This document shows positions 18,540 to 28,967 of a stretch of 64,000 bases of DNA, piece by piece. Positions within the stretch are counted from its first letter, which is position 1; every line of letters starts with the position of its first letter. The DNA comes from Chromohalobacter canadensis (GTDB lineage Bacteria > Pseudomonadota > Gammaproteobacteria > Pseudomonadales > Halomonadaceae): positions 1 through 64,000 of the forward strand of contig NZ_JAJQJH010000008.1 of assembly GCF_029544075.1 (NCBI RefSeq). The letters are read 5' to 3'. The translations under genes were made by a program, and so were the position numbers. The notes beneath the pieces were generated by a model that searched no databases, was not told where the DNA came from, and saw only the letters and a list, made by a program, of their open reading frames with translations.

Positions 18540-20711
18540 TCACACCGTCTCGGGTTGAGTCTTCTTGGCCAGCAGGAACAAGACGGCCGTAATTGCCGCA
18601 CCGACGATATCGCTGATCAAGCCAGGGTAGATTAATGTCAGCGCCCCGACGGCTGCCAGCAGGCGCCAGAACGGGTTGAGCGGCCGACGCAGATAACCTT
18701 CCACCGCCACGGCCAGCAACAAGACGCCGACCACACCAGTGACAACTACCCACAGGATATTGCCAAGCGTGGCATCGATCATCAGCATGCTGTGCGCGAA
18801 CACGAACATATAGGGCACAACGAACCCGGCGACAGCCAGTTTCATGGCCTGAAACCCCGTGGCATTGGGCGAGCCGCCGCTGATACCGGCACCCGCATAG
18901 GCTGCCAGAGCCACCGGCGGGGTCAGGTTGGCGAACAACCCGAAATAGAACACGAACATGTGCGCCACGAAGATCGCCGTCTCGTTACTACCCGCCAATT
19001 CACGGAACAGCGGCAGGTTGAGTAGAATCGGCGCCGCCATGGTGCTGGTGATGATGTAGGTGGGAATGCTCGGCAGCCCCATCCCCAACACGATGGACGC
19101 GATCATGGTCAGAAACAGCGTGACCAGAAGCTGAATCATGGGAATCGGAATCTGCTGCCCCAGGGTGACCACGGCATCGGCAGCGTCCAAGGCGATGCCA
19201 GTGAGCGTGGCGATACCCACGATGATGCCCACCGCACCACAGGCAACCGCTACCGGAATGGCATTGCGCACGCCGTCGTGCATGGCATCACGGCACTCGG
19301 CGATATCCATTTTTTCCGCCACCAGGCCAAGCTTGGCACGCACGGCATTGATTGCCACCGGCACCGCAATGATCAGGAACAGAGCCCAGCGACTCGCCGG
19401 CATGTTGGGCTGTGCATAATCGGCAAACAATGCCCGTAGTTGCGGCTCGAAGATCAAAAGCGCCAGAATTGCGCTGACACCCATGGTGACCCGACGCGTG
19501 CCGCAGATCAGCACGGTGGCGGCAATCGACCAGAAGGCTGCGAAGAACGGCGCTCGGCCATCGAACAGCAGCCACAGCAGCACCACCATCGGCACCAGCA
19601 GATGGCCTCGCTTGAGCATCACGGCCTTGAGCGGCGTCAGCTCGGAGCGTGGAATCCCCTCGAGGCCATTGCGCAGAGCACGTAGGTGCACCTGGAACAA
19701 CACACCCAGATAGAACAGCAAGGCGGGGATGATCCCGGCCAAGACCACTTGGGTGTAAGGTACCGACAGAACTTCCGCCATGATGAAAGCAGCCGCACCC
19801 ATGATAGGCGGCAAAATCTGCCCGCCAACACTCGCCGAGGCCTCGACGGCACCCGCGAAATTCGGCTTGTAACCGGTGCGTTTCATCAATGGAATGGTGA
19901 AGGCCCCGGTAGTCACCACATTGGCGATCGCCGAACCGTTGATCGAACCTAGAAAACCGCTGGCGATGACCGCCACCTTGGCCGGCCCACCGCGTGTATG
20001 GCCTGCCACGGCAAGCGCCAAGTCGTTGAAGAGCTGGCCCAGCCCGGATTTACCCAGGAAGGCACCGAACAAAATGAACAGAATGATATAGCTGGCCGAT
20101 ACGCCGATGGCGGTACCCAGCAAGCCCTCGGTGATGAACACCAGATGCGACATGATCTGGCGGCAGGTAGCCAAGATGACCGACTCGTTCAACTGCGGAT
20201 AGAACGACAACTTGGCGTAAAAACCGTAAACCAGGAAAATCGTCGCCAGCAGCGTCAATCCCCACCCAGTTGCGCGCCTGGTGGCATCGAGCACCAGCAG
20301 AATGGCCAGAAAGCCCACCAGCATATCGACATCGTTGATGCGTCCCGCCGAGGCAATGACGCGATCTGACACCACCAGCATGTAAACGCCGACGCCAAAC
20401 GCCAGCACCGCCAGAATGGCGTCCCCCCACGGCACCCGGTTACGCGTACCCTTGCGGGTCAACGGATAGAGGATGAACGTCAACCCCAACAGGGTATACA
20501 GGTGGATACTGCGCTGTGCTACATCGACCAGCGGTCCCGAGAACGAGGTATACAGGTGAAATAGCGCTAGCAATATCGCCAGGCCAGTGACGAACTTGAC
20601 CACCAGCCCCGGCAACGCATCACGTACCAAACTTTCACGGTCAAACTTTTCCAGCGCTTCCTGGACCGCCTTATCGTCATCGGCGGCTGGTGCACTTTTA
20701 TCTTGAGACAT
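18540..20711 (-). CDS. TAXI-type TRAP transporter fused permease (DctQM)
   Basis: The 723-residue membrane protein has an acidic cytosolic N-terminus and a small four-helix (DctQ-like) part. A large DctM-like part follows with more than a dozen helices, including the conserved GFLGSINGSAIANVVTTGAFT and PPIMGAAAFIMAE motifs, and GLPSIPTYIITSTMAAPIL later. Fused permeases of this kind work with a TAXI solute-binding protein and Na+. I place the start at MSQDKSAP (GAGGGT upstream). A TAATG-coupled ATG ten codons earlier, at the DUF1850 stop, is possible. The substrate is unknown; glutamate and other carboxylates are reported for some TAXI systems. Confidence 0.93.
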   Translation of the reverse strand: MSQDKSAPAADDDKAVQEALEKFDRESLVRDALPGLVVKFVTGLAILLALFHLYTSFSGPLVDVAQRSIHLYTLLGLTFILYPLTRKGTRNRVPWGDAILAVLAFGVGVYMLVVSDRVIASAGRINDVDMLVGFLAILLVLDATRRATGWGLTLLATIFLVYGFYAKLSFYPQLNESVILATCRQIMSHLVFITEGLLGTAIGVSASYIILFILFGAFLGKSGLGQLFNDLALAVAGHTRGGPAKVAVIASGFLGSINGSAIANVVTTGAFTIPLMKRTGYKPNFAGAVEASASVGGQILPPIMGAAAFIMAEVLSVPYTQVVLAGIIPALLFYLGVLFQVHLRALRNGLEGIPRSELTPLKAVMLKRGHLLVPMVVLLWLLFDGRAPFFAAFWSIAATVLICGTRRVTMGVSAILALLIFEPQLRALFADYAQPNMPASRWALFLIIAVPVAINAVRAKLGLVAEKMDIAECRDAMHDGVRNAIPVAVACGAVGIIVGIATLTGIALDAADAVVTLGQQIPIPMIQLLVTLFLTMIASIVLGMGLPSIPTYIITSTMAAPILLNLPLFRELAGSNETAIFVAHMFVFYFGLFANLTPPVALAAYAGAGISGGSPNATGFQAMKLAVAGFVVPYMFVFAHSMLMIDATLGNILWVVVTGVVGVLLLAVAVEGYLRRPLNPFWRLLAAVGALTLIYPGLISDIVGAAITAVLFLLAKKTQPETV

Positions 20712-20740
20712 AGAGATTTTTACCCTCGCAAGGCGAGTCA

Positions 20741-21232
20741 TTACGACAACCAGGGCCGCACCAATGCCGGCAATACTCGCCAGAGTGGAGCCCTGCGGAC
20801 GCTAAACGTGTAAATCGGCGGCGGAGAGGCATGCGATAACGCGAACATATACCCGGCATAGCGCATGCGATAATGCTCAGCGGATGCTGCCTGAACGGCG
20901 AGAGGGTCCACGATGCGGTCGATGCCCGTCATCACCACCCAGCCATCCTCGAGGTGTGTTTCCTTGCCGGCCGATGCCGGCACGCCTGCCCCAAAGGTTT
21001 TGAAACGAGTGCCAGTGATCTTGATCGCACCACCTTCGGTCACCTCGAACCACTCTTCCCAGTCTTCCTTCTCGACCGAGTGCGTCCAGCGCAAAGTGAA
21101 CGATGTCCCTTCCCAACCCGGAAAGGCATAGCGCCATTGCGACCCTTCGCGTACTGCCAACCAAGGCCATGGATACAACATGGTGGCGATCGTGATCGCC
21201 ACCATTGCGCTACTCAGCCAGACTTTACGCAT
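20741..21232 (-). CDS. DUF1850 protein of the TRAP operon
   Basis: The 163-residue protein begins with a hydrophobic segment (about residues 7-25), then has a mainly beta-strand body with FTLRWTHSVEKEDWEEWFEV and GVPASAGKETHLEDGW, typical of DUF1850. Proteins of this family occur almost only beside TAXI TRAP transporters. Its position between the binding protein and the fused permease suggests a periplasm-facing accessory subunit. No function has been proven as far as I know. Confidence 0.9.
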   Translation of the reverse strand: MRKVWLSSAMVAITIATMLYPWPWLAVREGSQWRYAFPGWEGTSFTLRWTHSVEKEDWEEWFEVTEGGAIKITGTRFKTFGAGVPASAGKETHLEDGWVVMTGIDRIVDPLAVQAASAEHYRMRYAGYMFALSHASPPPIYTFSVRRAPLWRVLPALVRPWLS

Positions 21233-21276
21233 TACGAATACGCGTCATGACTTATCAGGAACGCAGGAACTCCGGC

Positions 21277-22527
21277 TCAGGATTGCGGTTCCTTGTCCTG
21301 GGCATTCTCACCACCACTGGCTTCGCTACCCTCAGCGGCCTCGACGTTGTCTTCTGGCGTCTCGGCACTGGTCTGCTTGGACTTGTCCACGCCATCCCCA
21401 GCATCTGCGCTCGCACTGTCACCGCTGCTCGAACTGTCGCCGTTGGAGGTGAGGGTTTCGTAGAAGGCTTCAGCGCCCGGATGTACCGGCGCCACCAGAC
21501 GCTGATTCATGGTGTCGGGGTCGAACTGCTTGAGAGCGCCGACCGAGACGTTCTCGGAATTGAGATAGTCATGGAAACGCTGGGTCAGCTCCTCGGCAAC
21601 GTCATCACGCATATCGCCACTAACGATCAACATATTGCGGATCGCCACGGTGTCGACTTCTTCGCCGAGATCATAACGTTCGGGCGCGCCTGCTGGCAGC
21701 GTATACGTCTCGTAATATGGATAGGCTTCCAGCAACTTGTCCGCCACGTCACCGCTCACCGGCACGAAGGTGATGTCGGTGCTTTGCATCAATCCGGTGA
21801 TGCTTGAGTTAGGCACGCCGGACGTAAAGAAGGCCGCATCCAGATTGCCGTTGCTCATGCTGGTCACGCTATCGGCATACCCGGTATGGCTGACCTGGGC
21901 TAGGTCGTCATAGCTCAAATCGGCAGATTCGAGCACTTTCTGCGCACTCTGTTCAACGCCGGAACCGACCTTGCCGACACCAACACGCTTGCCTTCGAGA
22001 TCAGCAATGCTGTCGATGCCACTCTCCTCGGTGGCCACGACCTGCACCACGTTGGGATAAAGCCCGGCGAGCGCCTGGATATCGGCGGGCTCACCATCGA
22101 ACTGATTCTCGCCGTTGACGGCATCATAGGCGACATCGCTCATCACGATGGCAATCTGGTTGAGACCATCGGTGATGTTATTGATGTTCTGCACGGACGC
22201 ACCGGTAGAGACAACCTGAACGTCATCGACGAGATCACTGGCTTCGAAGACACCCTTCAAGGCGCCGCCGATGGGATAGTAAGTGCCGCCCGTGCCACCA
22301 GTGCCGAAGATCAGGCTGACTGGTTCGGCACTCGCGGTTTGCGTGTCACCTTCACCATTGGTGCCACTGGCGTTGCCCGAGGTCTGCTCTTCGGACGCCT
22401 GCGAGCTCGATCCACCGTTTTGCGTTGCCTCCTCGCTCTCGGAGTCACTCCCGTCGTCACCGCAGCCGGCCAACAGGGCACCGGAAAGGCCCAACGCCGC
22501 GACCAACACGCCTGTGCGTAACATCAT
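21277..22527 (-). CDS. TAXI-family TRAP solute-binding lipoprotein
   Basis: The 416-residue protein has a lipoprotein signal with lipobox LLAGC (Cys near residue 22). A Ser/Glu/Gly-rich linker follows to about residue 68. The TAXI binding domain (about 70-365) contains IFGTGGTGGTYYPIGGAL, the signature that names the family. The last 50 residues form an unusual acidic, Ser-rich, low-complexity tail. It captures substrate outside the inner membrane and passes it to the fused permease encoded two genes downstream. The acidic linker and tail fit a halophile's extracytoplasmic protein. Confidence 0.94.
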   Translation of the reverse strand: MMLRTGVLVAALGLSGALLAGCGDDGSDSESEEATQNGGSSSQASEEQTSGNASGTNGEGDTQTASAEPVSLIFGTGGTGGTYYPIGGALKGVFEASDLVDDVQVVSTGASVQNINNITDGLNQIAIVMSDVAYDAVNGENQFDGEPADIQALAGLYPNVVQVVATEESGIDSIADLEGKRVGVGKVGSGVEQSAQKVLESADLSYDDLAQVSHTGYADSVTSMSNGNLDAAFFTSGVPNSSITGLMQSTDITFVPVSGDVADKLLEAYPYYETYTLPAGAPERYDLGEEVDTVAIRNMLIVSGDMRDDVAEELTQRFHDYLNSENVSVGALKQFDPDTMNQRLVAPVHPGAEAFYETLTSNGDSSSSGDSASADAGDGVDKSKQTSAETPEDNVEAAEGSEASGGENAQDKEPQS

Positions 22528-22651
22528 TATTCACCCCGTCATTTGAACGTCATCGACTCATTCGGCCGAAGAAAAACTTAATACAATGAAGGATAGAGTA
22601 AGGAACGCCCGGCGCCGATACCATGCCTGAAGCGAAGACTACTACTAAAGT

Positions 22652-23899
22652 CTAACTTCTTTTGGAGTTTTGAGATAAAACGTGCTGGACTAGGCGGCCG
22701 ATCGTCAGGCCCTGAGCCAGAATCGAAAAGAGAACAATGATGTAGGTCACCATCACGATGGTGTTGCGATAGTCGCTCTCGGGCAGCCCCAGCGCCAGCG
22801 CCACCGAGATGCCGCCGCGCAGCCCACCCCAGGTGAGCACTCTTGTGGTCCCGCGACGATAAGGCACCCAACGCCTCAATACGATCATGGGGAGGCCAAT
22901 AGTGAGCAGGCGCGTCACCAGAATGACGCCTATTACCGGGCCCGCAACGATCAAATATGACCATTGAAAGGGAATCAGCAGTAATTCGAGTCCGATCAGC
23001 ACGAACAACACCGCGTTAAGAATCTCGTCGATCAGTTCCCAAAAGCCGTCGACATAGCGACGGGTCGTGTCCGACATGGCATGTTCGCGGCCGCGATTAC
23101 CGATGAACAGGCCGGCAATGACCATCGAGATCGGTCCCGAAACGTGCAGGTGCGTCGCCAGCGTATAGCCACCCAGTACCAGCGCCAGGCTGACCAGCAC
23201 CTCGATCTGATACTGGTCGATGCTCTTCATCATCCAGTAGGCGATGTAACCCATGATCAGCCCGAGCAGAATGCCGCCGCCTGCCTCTTCCAGAAACAGC
23301 ATCGCGGAATGTGTGACTGTCAGCGCCTCGGTCGCGGTCGCCGCCCCCAGCATCATGGTAAACACCACTACCGCGACGCCATCATTGAACAGGGATTCGC
23401 CGACGATCTTGATCTCCATATCCTCGGGCGCACCAGCACTGCGCATGATGCCGAGCACGGCAATCGGGTCCGTTGGCGAGATCAACGCCCCGAAGACCAG
23501 ACAGTAGAGATAAGGCACCGCCATATGGAAAGTGCCAAAGAGCCACCACGCTGCACTGCCAATCGCCACGGTCGAGATCACCACGCCAATGGTGGCCAGA
23601 AAGCCTATCGAATAGCGATAGCGTTTGAGCTTGTGAAAATCGACGTGCAACGCACCGGCAAACAGCAGAAACGACAGCATGCCGTCCATCAGCAAGACAT
23701 TGAAGTTTATCTGGCCCAGCCAGGCTTCGGCCCAATCGGTAATGCCATCGAAACCGAAGTGGCTCAATACAATCAGCAACACCGACGCCAACAGCGATAT
23801 GAACATCACGCCGATTGTTGCCGGTAACTTGACGAAGCGGTAGTTGAACCACGCAAAAAGCGCGGTGATCGTAATGAAGACTGCTGCGATTTCCAGCAT
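22652..23899 (-). CDS. Na+/H+ antiporter, CPA1 (NhaP) family
   Basis: The 415-residue protein has about twelve membrane segments. CPA1 hallmarks include the ISPTDPIAVLGI motif, in which the Asp pair region binds ions, GESLFNDGVAVVVF near the middle, and LTWGGLRGGISVALAL late. The start MLEIAAVF follows GGAAG; the upstream 18-residue extension is rejected. It exchanges Na+ (or K+/Li+) for H+ across the inner membrane and would contribute to salt and pH tolerance. It has no cytosolic regulatory tail. Confidence 0.93.
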   Translation of the reverse strand: MLEIAAVFITITALFAWFNYRFVKLPATIGVMFISLLASVLLIVLSHFGFDGITDWAEAWLGQINFNVLLMDGMLSFLLFAGALHVDFHKLKRYRYSIGFLATIGVVISTVAIGSAAWWLFGTFHMAVPYLYCLVFGALISPTDPIAVLGIMRSAGAPEDMEIKIVGESLFNDGVAVVVFTMMLGAATATEALTVTHSAMLFLEEAGGGILLGLIMGYIAYWMMKSIDQYQIEVLVSLALVLGGYTLATHLHVSGPISMVIAGLFIGNRGREHAMSDTTRRYVDGFWELIDEILNAVLFVLIGLELLLIPFQWSYLIVAGPVIGVILVTRLLTIGLPMIVLRRWVPYRRGTTRVLTWGGLRGGISVALALGLPESDYRNTIVMVTYIIVLFSILAQGLTIGRLVQHVLSQNSKRS

Positions 23900-24030
23900 G
23901 CAAGGACTTCCCTGTCGCCGACGACCATGGCGAATTGTCGATGGAACTCTCACCTCTATCCTTTAACGATAGAGGCTCTTGAGGGAGGCGACCATGACGC
24001 GGATTCATTGCGCCGGTAATTGAACAAAAA

Positions 24031-24056
24031 AGCGGACCCGAGACTCCGGATCCGCT
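24031..24056 (-). terminator. Terminator downstream of metK
   Basis: AGCGGA and TCCGCT arms with extended imperfect pairing are followed on the minus strand by six T residues. The element sits 66 bases beyond the metK stop. Confidence 0.75.
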
Positions 24057-24122
24057 ATGCCGTCATACCGTCGCTTGTCGATCAAGCCTCAGATGTCGGC
24101 TCTTATTCCAGTAGGCTTCCCA

Positions 24123-25343
24123 TCACAGACCAGCCGCCTTCCGCAGGGCTTCGGCGCGGTCGGTCTTCTCCCAGGGGAAGGCCGTGAAGGTCTCGGTCTG
24201 CTGCTTGCCGTTGGCATCGGTCCAGGTGTAGCTATGCTCGAACGGCTCGCGGCCGAAGTGTCCGTAAGCCGCCGTGAGTTGATACATGGGATGCAGCAGA
24301 TTGAGCATGCTGGTAATCGCGTTCGGGCGCAGGTCGAAGTGCTCACGGACCAGCTCGACGATCTTGGCATCGCTGATCTTGCCGGTACCGAAGGTATCCA
24401 CCGAGACGGACGTTGGCTCGGCCACGCCGATGGCGTAGGAGATCTGAATCTCGCAGCGCTCGGCGAGACCGGCGGCGACGATATTCTTGGCCACGTAACG
24501 TCCTGCATAGGCAGCACTGCGGTCGACCTTGGACGGATCCTTGCCCGAGAACGCTCCGCCACCATGGCGTGCCATGCCGCCATAGGTATCGACGATGATC
24601 TTGCGCCCCGTCAGGCCGCAGTCGCCCACCGGGCCACCGATAACGAAGTTGCCGGTCGGGTTGATGTGGTACTTGGTGTTCTCGGTCAACCACTCGGCGG
24701 GAATCACCTCTTCGATGATCTCGCGCTTGATCATATCGCGCAGTTCATCCTGGTCGATGTCCGGATCATGCTGAGTGGAAAGCACGATGGCATCAACGCT
24801 GCACGGCTTGCCTTGAGCGTCGTAGCGGAAAGTCAGCTGGCTCTTGGCGTCTGGACGCAGCCACGTCAACAAGCCGTGCTTGCGCAACTCGGCCTGGCGT
24901 TCCACTAGACGGTGAGAATAGTGAATCGGCGCCGGCATATAGGATTCGGTCTCGTCGGTAGCGTAGCCGAACATCAACCCCTGGTCGCCCGCGCCCTGAT
25001 CTTCGGGCTTGCTGCGATCGACGCCTTGGGCGATATCCACGCTCTGCTTACCGATCAGATTGAGCACGCCACAGGTGTTTCCATCGAAGCCTACTTCCGA
25101 GGAGGTATAACCGATGTCATTGATGACGTTACGCACCAAGTCTTCCAGATCCACCCAGGCGGACGTGGTAATCTCGCCGGCGACGATGGCGACACCGGTC
25201 TTGACCATGGTTTCACAGGCCACGCGCGCCTGCTTGTCGCGGGCGATGATGGCATCCAGTACCGCGTCGGAAATCTGATCGGCGATCTTGTCCGGGTGCC
25301 CCTCGGAGACGGACTCGGAAGTAAACAGGGAGTATTCGCTCAT
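24123..25343 (-). CDS. metK: S-adenosylmethionine synthase
   Basis: The 406-residue protein carries the MAT signatures [17 protein letters not shown] near the N-terminus, [12 protein letters not shown] in the middle, and [19 protein letters not shown] for the phosphate loop. It makes SAM from methionine and ATP as a homotetramer in the cytoplasm. The start [10 protein letters not shown] follows a GAGGA site. It is divergent from transketolase, an order seen in pseudomonads and halomonads. Confidence 0.98.
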   Translation of the reverse strand: MSEYSLFTSESVSEGHPDKIADQISDAVLDAIIARDKQARVACETMVKTGVAIVAGEITTSAWVDLEDLVRNVINDIGYTSSEVGFDGNTCGVLNLIGKQSVDIAQGVDRSKPEDQGAGDQGLMFGYATDETESYMPAPIHYSHRLVERQAELRKHGLLTWLRPDAKSQLTFRYDAQGKPCSVDAIVLSTQHDPDIDQDELRDMIKREIIEEVIPAEWLTENTKYHINPTGNFVIGGPVGDCGLTGRKIIVDTYGGMARHGGGAFSGKDPSKVDRSAAYAGRYVAKNIVAAGLAERCEIQISYAIGVAEPTSVSVDTFGTGKISDAKIVELVREHFDLRPNAITSMLNLLHPMYQLTAAYGHFGREPFEHSYTWTDANGKQQTETFTAFPWEKTDRAEALRKAAGL

Positions 25344-25718
25344 GGCGTCCTCGACTCTCTCAATCACATGCTGGCGAGCCGGAACACGACCGCCATCATT
25401 AAGGAGATGAAATTACGCCGTCAGCCGATGGCGATGTCGGCACGACGCATGACAGGTCCGGCGCGAGACGAGGCCGGCTCGGGGGTGCAAAGTTTACACG
25501 CTGGATGACTAGCTGCCTAGCGATTGGCCATCGGCGGCATTTGATGCCACATGGCTTCTCGGCGACAATACCCAACCGAATCCCGGGGCCCGCACAAGCG
25601 GCGCCCCGCGCTCGATACCGGCGGCGTAGGAAAGAGTAAGTAAAACCGACGATGCGCTCACGCGCCGGGGCTCTTTCCTACGCCGCTTTACCCGATGCCG
25701 CAGGCGAGGAGCTAGCCA
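25344..25718. other. metK/tkt divergent intergenic region
   Basis: This 375-base stretch has no convincing gene. I checked it for SAM- and SAH-riboswitch cores and saw none. Its one clear structure is a perfect inverted repeat close to tkt, listed separately. Confidence 0.7.
25621..25686 (+). repeat. Perfect 16-bp inverted repeat in the tkt leader
   Basis: GCGGCGTAGGAAAGAG (25621-25636) is the exact reverse complement of CTCTTTCCTACGCCGC (25671-25686), with a 34-base spacer. The right arm ends 32 bases before the tkt start codon. If transcribed it would form a strong hairpin in the 5' leader; otherwise it could bind a regulator. The function is unknown. Confidence 0.9.
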
Positions 25719-27710
25719 ATGCCGTCCCGTTTCGAAATGGCCAATGCCATTCGTGCCCTATCCATGGATGCCGTCCAAAAGGCCAACTCCGGCCACCCCG
25801 GCGCCCCCATGGGCATGGCCGACATCGCGCAGGTGCTGTGGAAAGACTACCTCGCGCACAACCCGGCCAATCCGCACTGGGCCAACCGCGACCGTTTCGT
25901 GCTCTCCAACGGTCACGGCTCGATGCTGCTCTACTCGCTTTTGCATCTAACAGGCTACGGCATCTCGCTGGAAGACCTGCAGAATTTCCGCCAGTTGCAC
26001 TCGAAAACTGCCGGCCACCCGGAACTCGGCTACGCGCCGGGCATCGAGACCACCACCGGGCCGCTGGGCCAGGGACTGGCCAACGCCGTGGGCATGGCCA
26101 TCGCCGAGCGCACCTTGGCCGCGCAGTTCAACCGCCCCGGCCATGACATCGTCGACCACTACACCTATGTCTTTGTCGGCGATGGCTGCCTGATGGAAGG
26201 CATCTCGCACGAAGTTTCCTCGCTGGCCGGCACCCAGGGGTTAGGCAAGCTGATCGCCTTTTACGATGCCAACGGCATTTCCATCGACGGTGAAGTTGAA
26301 GGCTGGTTCACTGACGATACCGCCAAACGCTTTGAAGCCTATGGCTGGCACGTAGTGCCCAACGTCGACGGTCACGATCCCGAGGCGGTCAAGGCCGCTA
26401 TCGAGCTGGCCCGCACCAACGGCGACAGACCCAGCATGATCATTTGCAAGACGATCATTGGCTTCGGCGCGCCTAATAAGCAAGGCAAGGAAGAAAGTCA
26501 CGGAGCCGCGTTGGGCGAAGACGAAGTCGCCGCCGCACGTGAACAGCTCGGCTGGCCGCATCCCCCGTTCCACGTGCCGGAAGACATCTACCAATCCTGG
26601 GACGCCACTCAGCGCGGTGGCGAGGCCGAAGCTGACTGGGACGCGCGTTTCGCGCGCTATCAGGCGGCCTATCCGGAAGAGGCCCGCGAGCTCGAACGTC
26701 GCCTCAAGGGCGAACTTCCGACCGCACTGACCAGCGAAAAGCTGATCGAGGACGCCCAGGAAAAAGGCGAAAGCCTCGCTTCGCGCAAGGCATCGCTGGC
26801 GTGCCTCAACGAGCTCGGCCCGCAACTGCCCGAACTTCTAGGCGGCAGCGCTGACCTAGCGCCCTCCAACCTGACCTTCTGGAAAGGCGCCAAGGCCATC
26901 ACGCAGTCCGAGCCCAGCGGCAACTACCTGCATTACGGCGTGCGCGAGTTCGGCATGGCCGCCATCATGAACGGCATCGCCCTGCACGGCGGCTTCGTGC
27001 CCTACGGCGCCACCTTCCTGATCTTCATGGAATACATGCGCAACGCCGTGCGCATGGCCGCCCTGATGGGACAGCGTGTCATCCATGTCTTCACCCACGA
27101 CTCCATCGGTCTGGGCGAAGACGGGCCGACGCACCAGCCGATCGAGCAGCTCACCACGTTACGCTCAACACCTAACCTGTCCACCTGGCGCCCTTGCGAC
27201 GCCGTGGAAACTGCTGTCGCCTGGGACACCGCACTCAAGCGTCAGGCCGGCCCCTCGGCGTTGGTGCTCTCACGTCAGGGCTTGCCCCATCAAGCCCGTG
27301 ACAAGCAGCAGCTGGCCAACATCGAGCGCGGTGGGTACGTCCTCAAGGACTGCGACAGCACGCCGGAGCTGATCCTCATCGCCACCGGCTCCGAGGTCGG
27401 CCTAGCAATGGACGCCGCTGCCGAGCTGAAAAACGCCGGCAAGCACGTGCGTGTGGTCTCCATGCCATCCACCGACACCTTCGACACTCAGGACGCCGAT
27501 TATCGCGAATCAGTACTGCCGCGTAACGTCACCGCACGCCTGGCCATCGAAGCCGGGCATCGCGACTTCTGGTTCAAGTACGTGGGACTCGACGGACGTA
27601 TCGTCGGCATGACCACCTTCGGTGAATCCGCGCCGGCTGGCGATTTGTTCAAGCACTTCGGCTTCACCGTTGATAACGTCGTCGCCGAAGCCAAGGCACT
27701 GCTTTCCTAA
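25719..27710 (+). CDS. tkt: Transketolase (housekeeping copy)
   Basis: The 663-residue thiamine-diphosphate enzyme shows [15 protein letters not shown] near the N-terminus, the metal/TPP motif [12 protein letters not shown] near residue 155, the pyrimidine-domain segment [18 protein letters not shown], and a C-terminal transketolase domain. It moves two-carbon units between pentose phosphates, erythrose-4-phosphate and fructose-6-phosphate. Next to metK and followed by a strong terminator, it is the likely general-purpose copy. A second copy of identical length lies at 52253-54244. Confidence 0.98.
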   Translation: MPSRFEMANAIRALSMDAVQKANSGHPGAPMGMADIAQVLWKDYLAHNPANPHWANRDRFVLSNGHGSMLLYSLLHLTGYGISLEDLQNFRQLHSKTAGHPELGYAPGIETTTGPLGQGLANAVGMAIAERTLAAQFNRPGHDIVDHYTYVFVGDGCLMEGISHEVSSLAGTQGLGKLIAFYDANGISIDGEVEGWFTDDTAKRFEAYGWHVVPNVDGHDPEAVKAAIELARTNGDRPSMIICKTIIGFGAPNKQGKEESHGAALGEDEVAAAREQLGWPHPPFHVPEDIYQSWDATQRGGEAEADWDARFARYQAAYPEEARELERRLKGELPTALTSEKLIEDAQEKGESLASRKASLACLNELGPQLPELLGGSADLAPSNLTFWKGAKAITQSEPSGNYLHYGVREFGMAAIMNGIALHGGFVPYGATFLIFMEYMRNAVRMAALMGQRVIHVFTHDSIGLGEDGPTHQPIEQLTTLRSTPNLSTWRPCDAVETAVAWDTALKRQAGPSALVLSRQGLPHQARDKQQLANIERGGYVLKDCDSTPELILIATGSEVGLAMDAAAELKNAGKHVRVVSMPSTDTFDTQDADYRESVLPRNVTARLAIEAGHRDFWFKYVGLDGRIVGMTTFGESAPAGDLFKHFGFTVDNVVAEAKALLS

Positions 27711-27774
27711 GCGCTGCTGCCGTGACCTCCGCTGCCTGGCCGATGGCCGGGCAGTGACTCGGCACCCTCTCGTG

Positions 27775-27809
27775 AAAACGCCCGGCAAGCCATGCTTGCC
27801 GGGCGTTTT
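27775..27809. terminator. Strong bidirectional terminator after tkt
   Basis: A perfect 16-base stem, AAAACGCCCGGCAAGC against GCTTGCCGGGCGTTTT, closes on a CAT loop and has A and T runs on its two sides. It lies between the convergent tkt and aldo/keto reductase genes. Confidence 0.95.
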
Positions 27810-27849
27810 TATGCATGCCGCGCGCTGTGCGGCGGGCATTAGTTGACGC

Positions 27850-28905
27850 TCAATCGTCGAGATACGGGGCATGCAAGACACGGTCGGCATGGCCCAAGCG
27901 GTTGGCCGCTGTATTATGCTGATGCCAGTAGGGATACAGCAGCGCCGGGCGGCTGACTTTCTCGATGGCGGCGATCTCGTCGGGCTTGAGCGTGAGCTCG
28001 GCGCTCGCCAGGTTGTCCTTGAGCTGCTCATCCTTGCGGGCGCCGATCACCGCAGTGGAGACGCCGGGTCGGGCCAGCGTCCAGGCCAGCGCTACCTGGG
28101 CGGCGGACACGCCGTGCCCATCGGCGACTTCGACCAGGGTGTCGATCAGATCGAAGAGCTTTTCCTCGTCATGGATCGGTGGCTCGGTCCAGCCTTGGCT
28201 GAAGCGCGTGCCATCGGGATTGCGCTGACCGCGGCGATACTTGCCGGAGAGCAAGCCACCCGCCAGCGGACTCCAGACCATGGTGCCCAGCCCCTGATCG
28301 ACGGCCGCCGGCATTAGCTCGAATTCGGCGTCGCGGGCCTGAGCGGTGTAGTGGATCTGCTGGCAGATCGGCTTAATGAAGTTGTGCCGTTCGCAGACCT
28401 GGAGCGCCTTCATGACATGCCAGGCGGACCAGTTGGAAATCCCGTAGTAGCGGATCTTGCCAGCGCGCACCAGTTGATCCATGGTCTCCAGCGTTTCTTC
28501 CAGGGGCGTAAGGCCGTCCCACTGGTGCATCAGGTAGAGATCCAGGTGGTCGGTCTGCAGCCGTTTCAGGCTGGCCTCGCACTGGCGCAGGATGTGATAG
28601 CGCGACAGGCCGTCATCGTTGGGGCCTTCTCCCATCGGGAAACGTACCTTGCTGGCGATCAGCACATCGTCGCGCTTGGCCTTGAGCGCCTCGCCGAGAA
28701 TCTCTTCTGAGCGACCCTCGGAGTACATATTGGCGGTATCGAAGAAGTTGACGCCACGCTCGATGGCCATATCGATCTGGCGTTGGGCATCGCCCAGGCC
28801 GGTATCGCCGACGCTGGCCATCTTGCCGACGCCGCCGAAGGTCATGGTGCCCAGCGTCAGTGAAGACACGCGAAGGCCGGAATGGCCAAGATTGCGATAT
28901 TCCAT
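27850..28905 (-). CDS. Aldo/keto reductase (first of two)
   Basis: The 351-residue TIM-barrel oxidoreductase carries the AKR tetrad: Asp and Tyr in FFDTANMYSEG, Lys in IASKVRFPMG, and His in LYLMHQWDG. The C-terminal NADPH-binding motif is VIGARKDEQLKDN. The start MEYRNLGHSG is preceded by AGGAGAG. It lies 62 bases after the second aldo/keto reductase gene, so both are probably one transcript. It probably reduces sugar or aldehyde carbonyls. The C-terminal extension PYWHQHNTAANRLG is shared with AKRs of the YajO/MocA-like group. The substrate is unknown. Confidence 0.88.
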   Translation of the reverse strand: MEYRNLGHSGLRVSSLTLGTMTFGGVGKMASVGDTGLGDAQRQIDMAIERGVNFFDTANMYSEGRSEEILGEALKAKRDDVLIASKVRFPMGEGPNDDGLSRYHILRQCEASLKRLQTDHLDLYLMHQWDGLTPLEETLETMDQLVRAGKIRYYGISNWSAWHVMKALQVCERHNFIKPICQQIHYTAQARDAEFELMPAAVDQGLGTMVWSPLAGGLLSGKYRRGQRNPDGTRFSQGWTEPPIHDEEKLFDLIDTLVEVADGHGVSAAQVALAWTLARPGVSTAVIGARKDEQLKDNLASAELTLKPDEIAAIEKVSRPALLYPYWHQHNTAANRLGHADRVLHAPYLDD

Positions 28906-28967
28906 GTTGGCTCTCCTGATTGATGACGACATGACAGCCGTCTGCTAGACGGCCACTTGAGCGGCTA

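Noticed and set aside
25344-25718. SAM/SAH riboswitch ahead of metK or tkt
   Set aside because: No conserved core could be matched; only the inverted repeat near tkt is clear.
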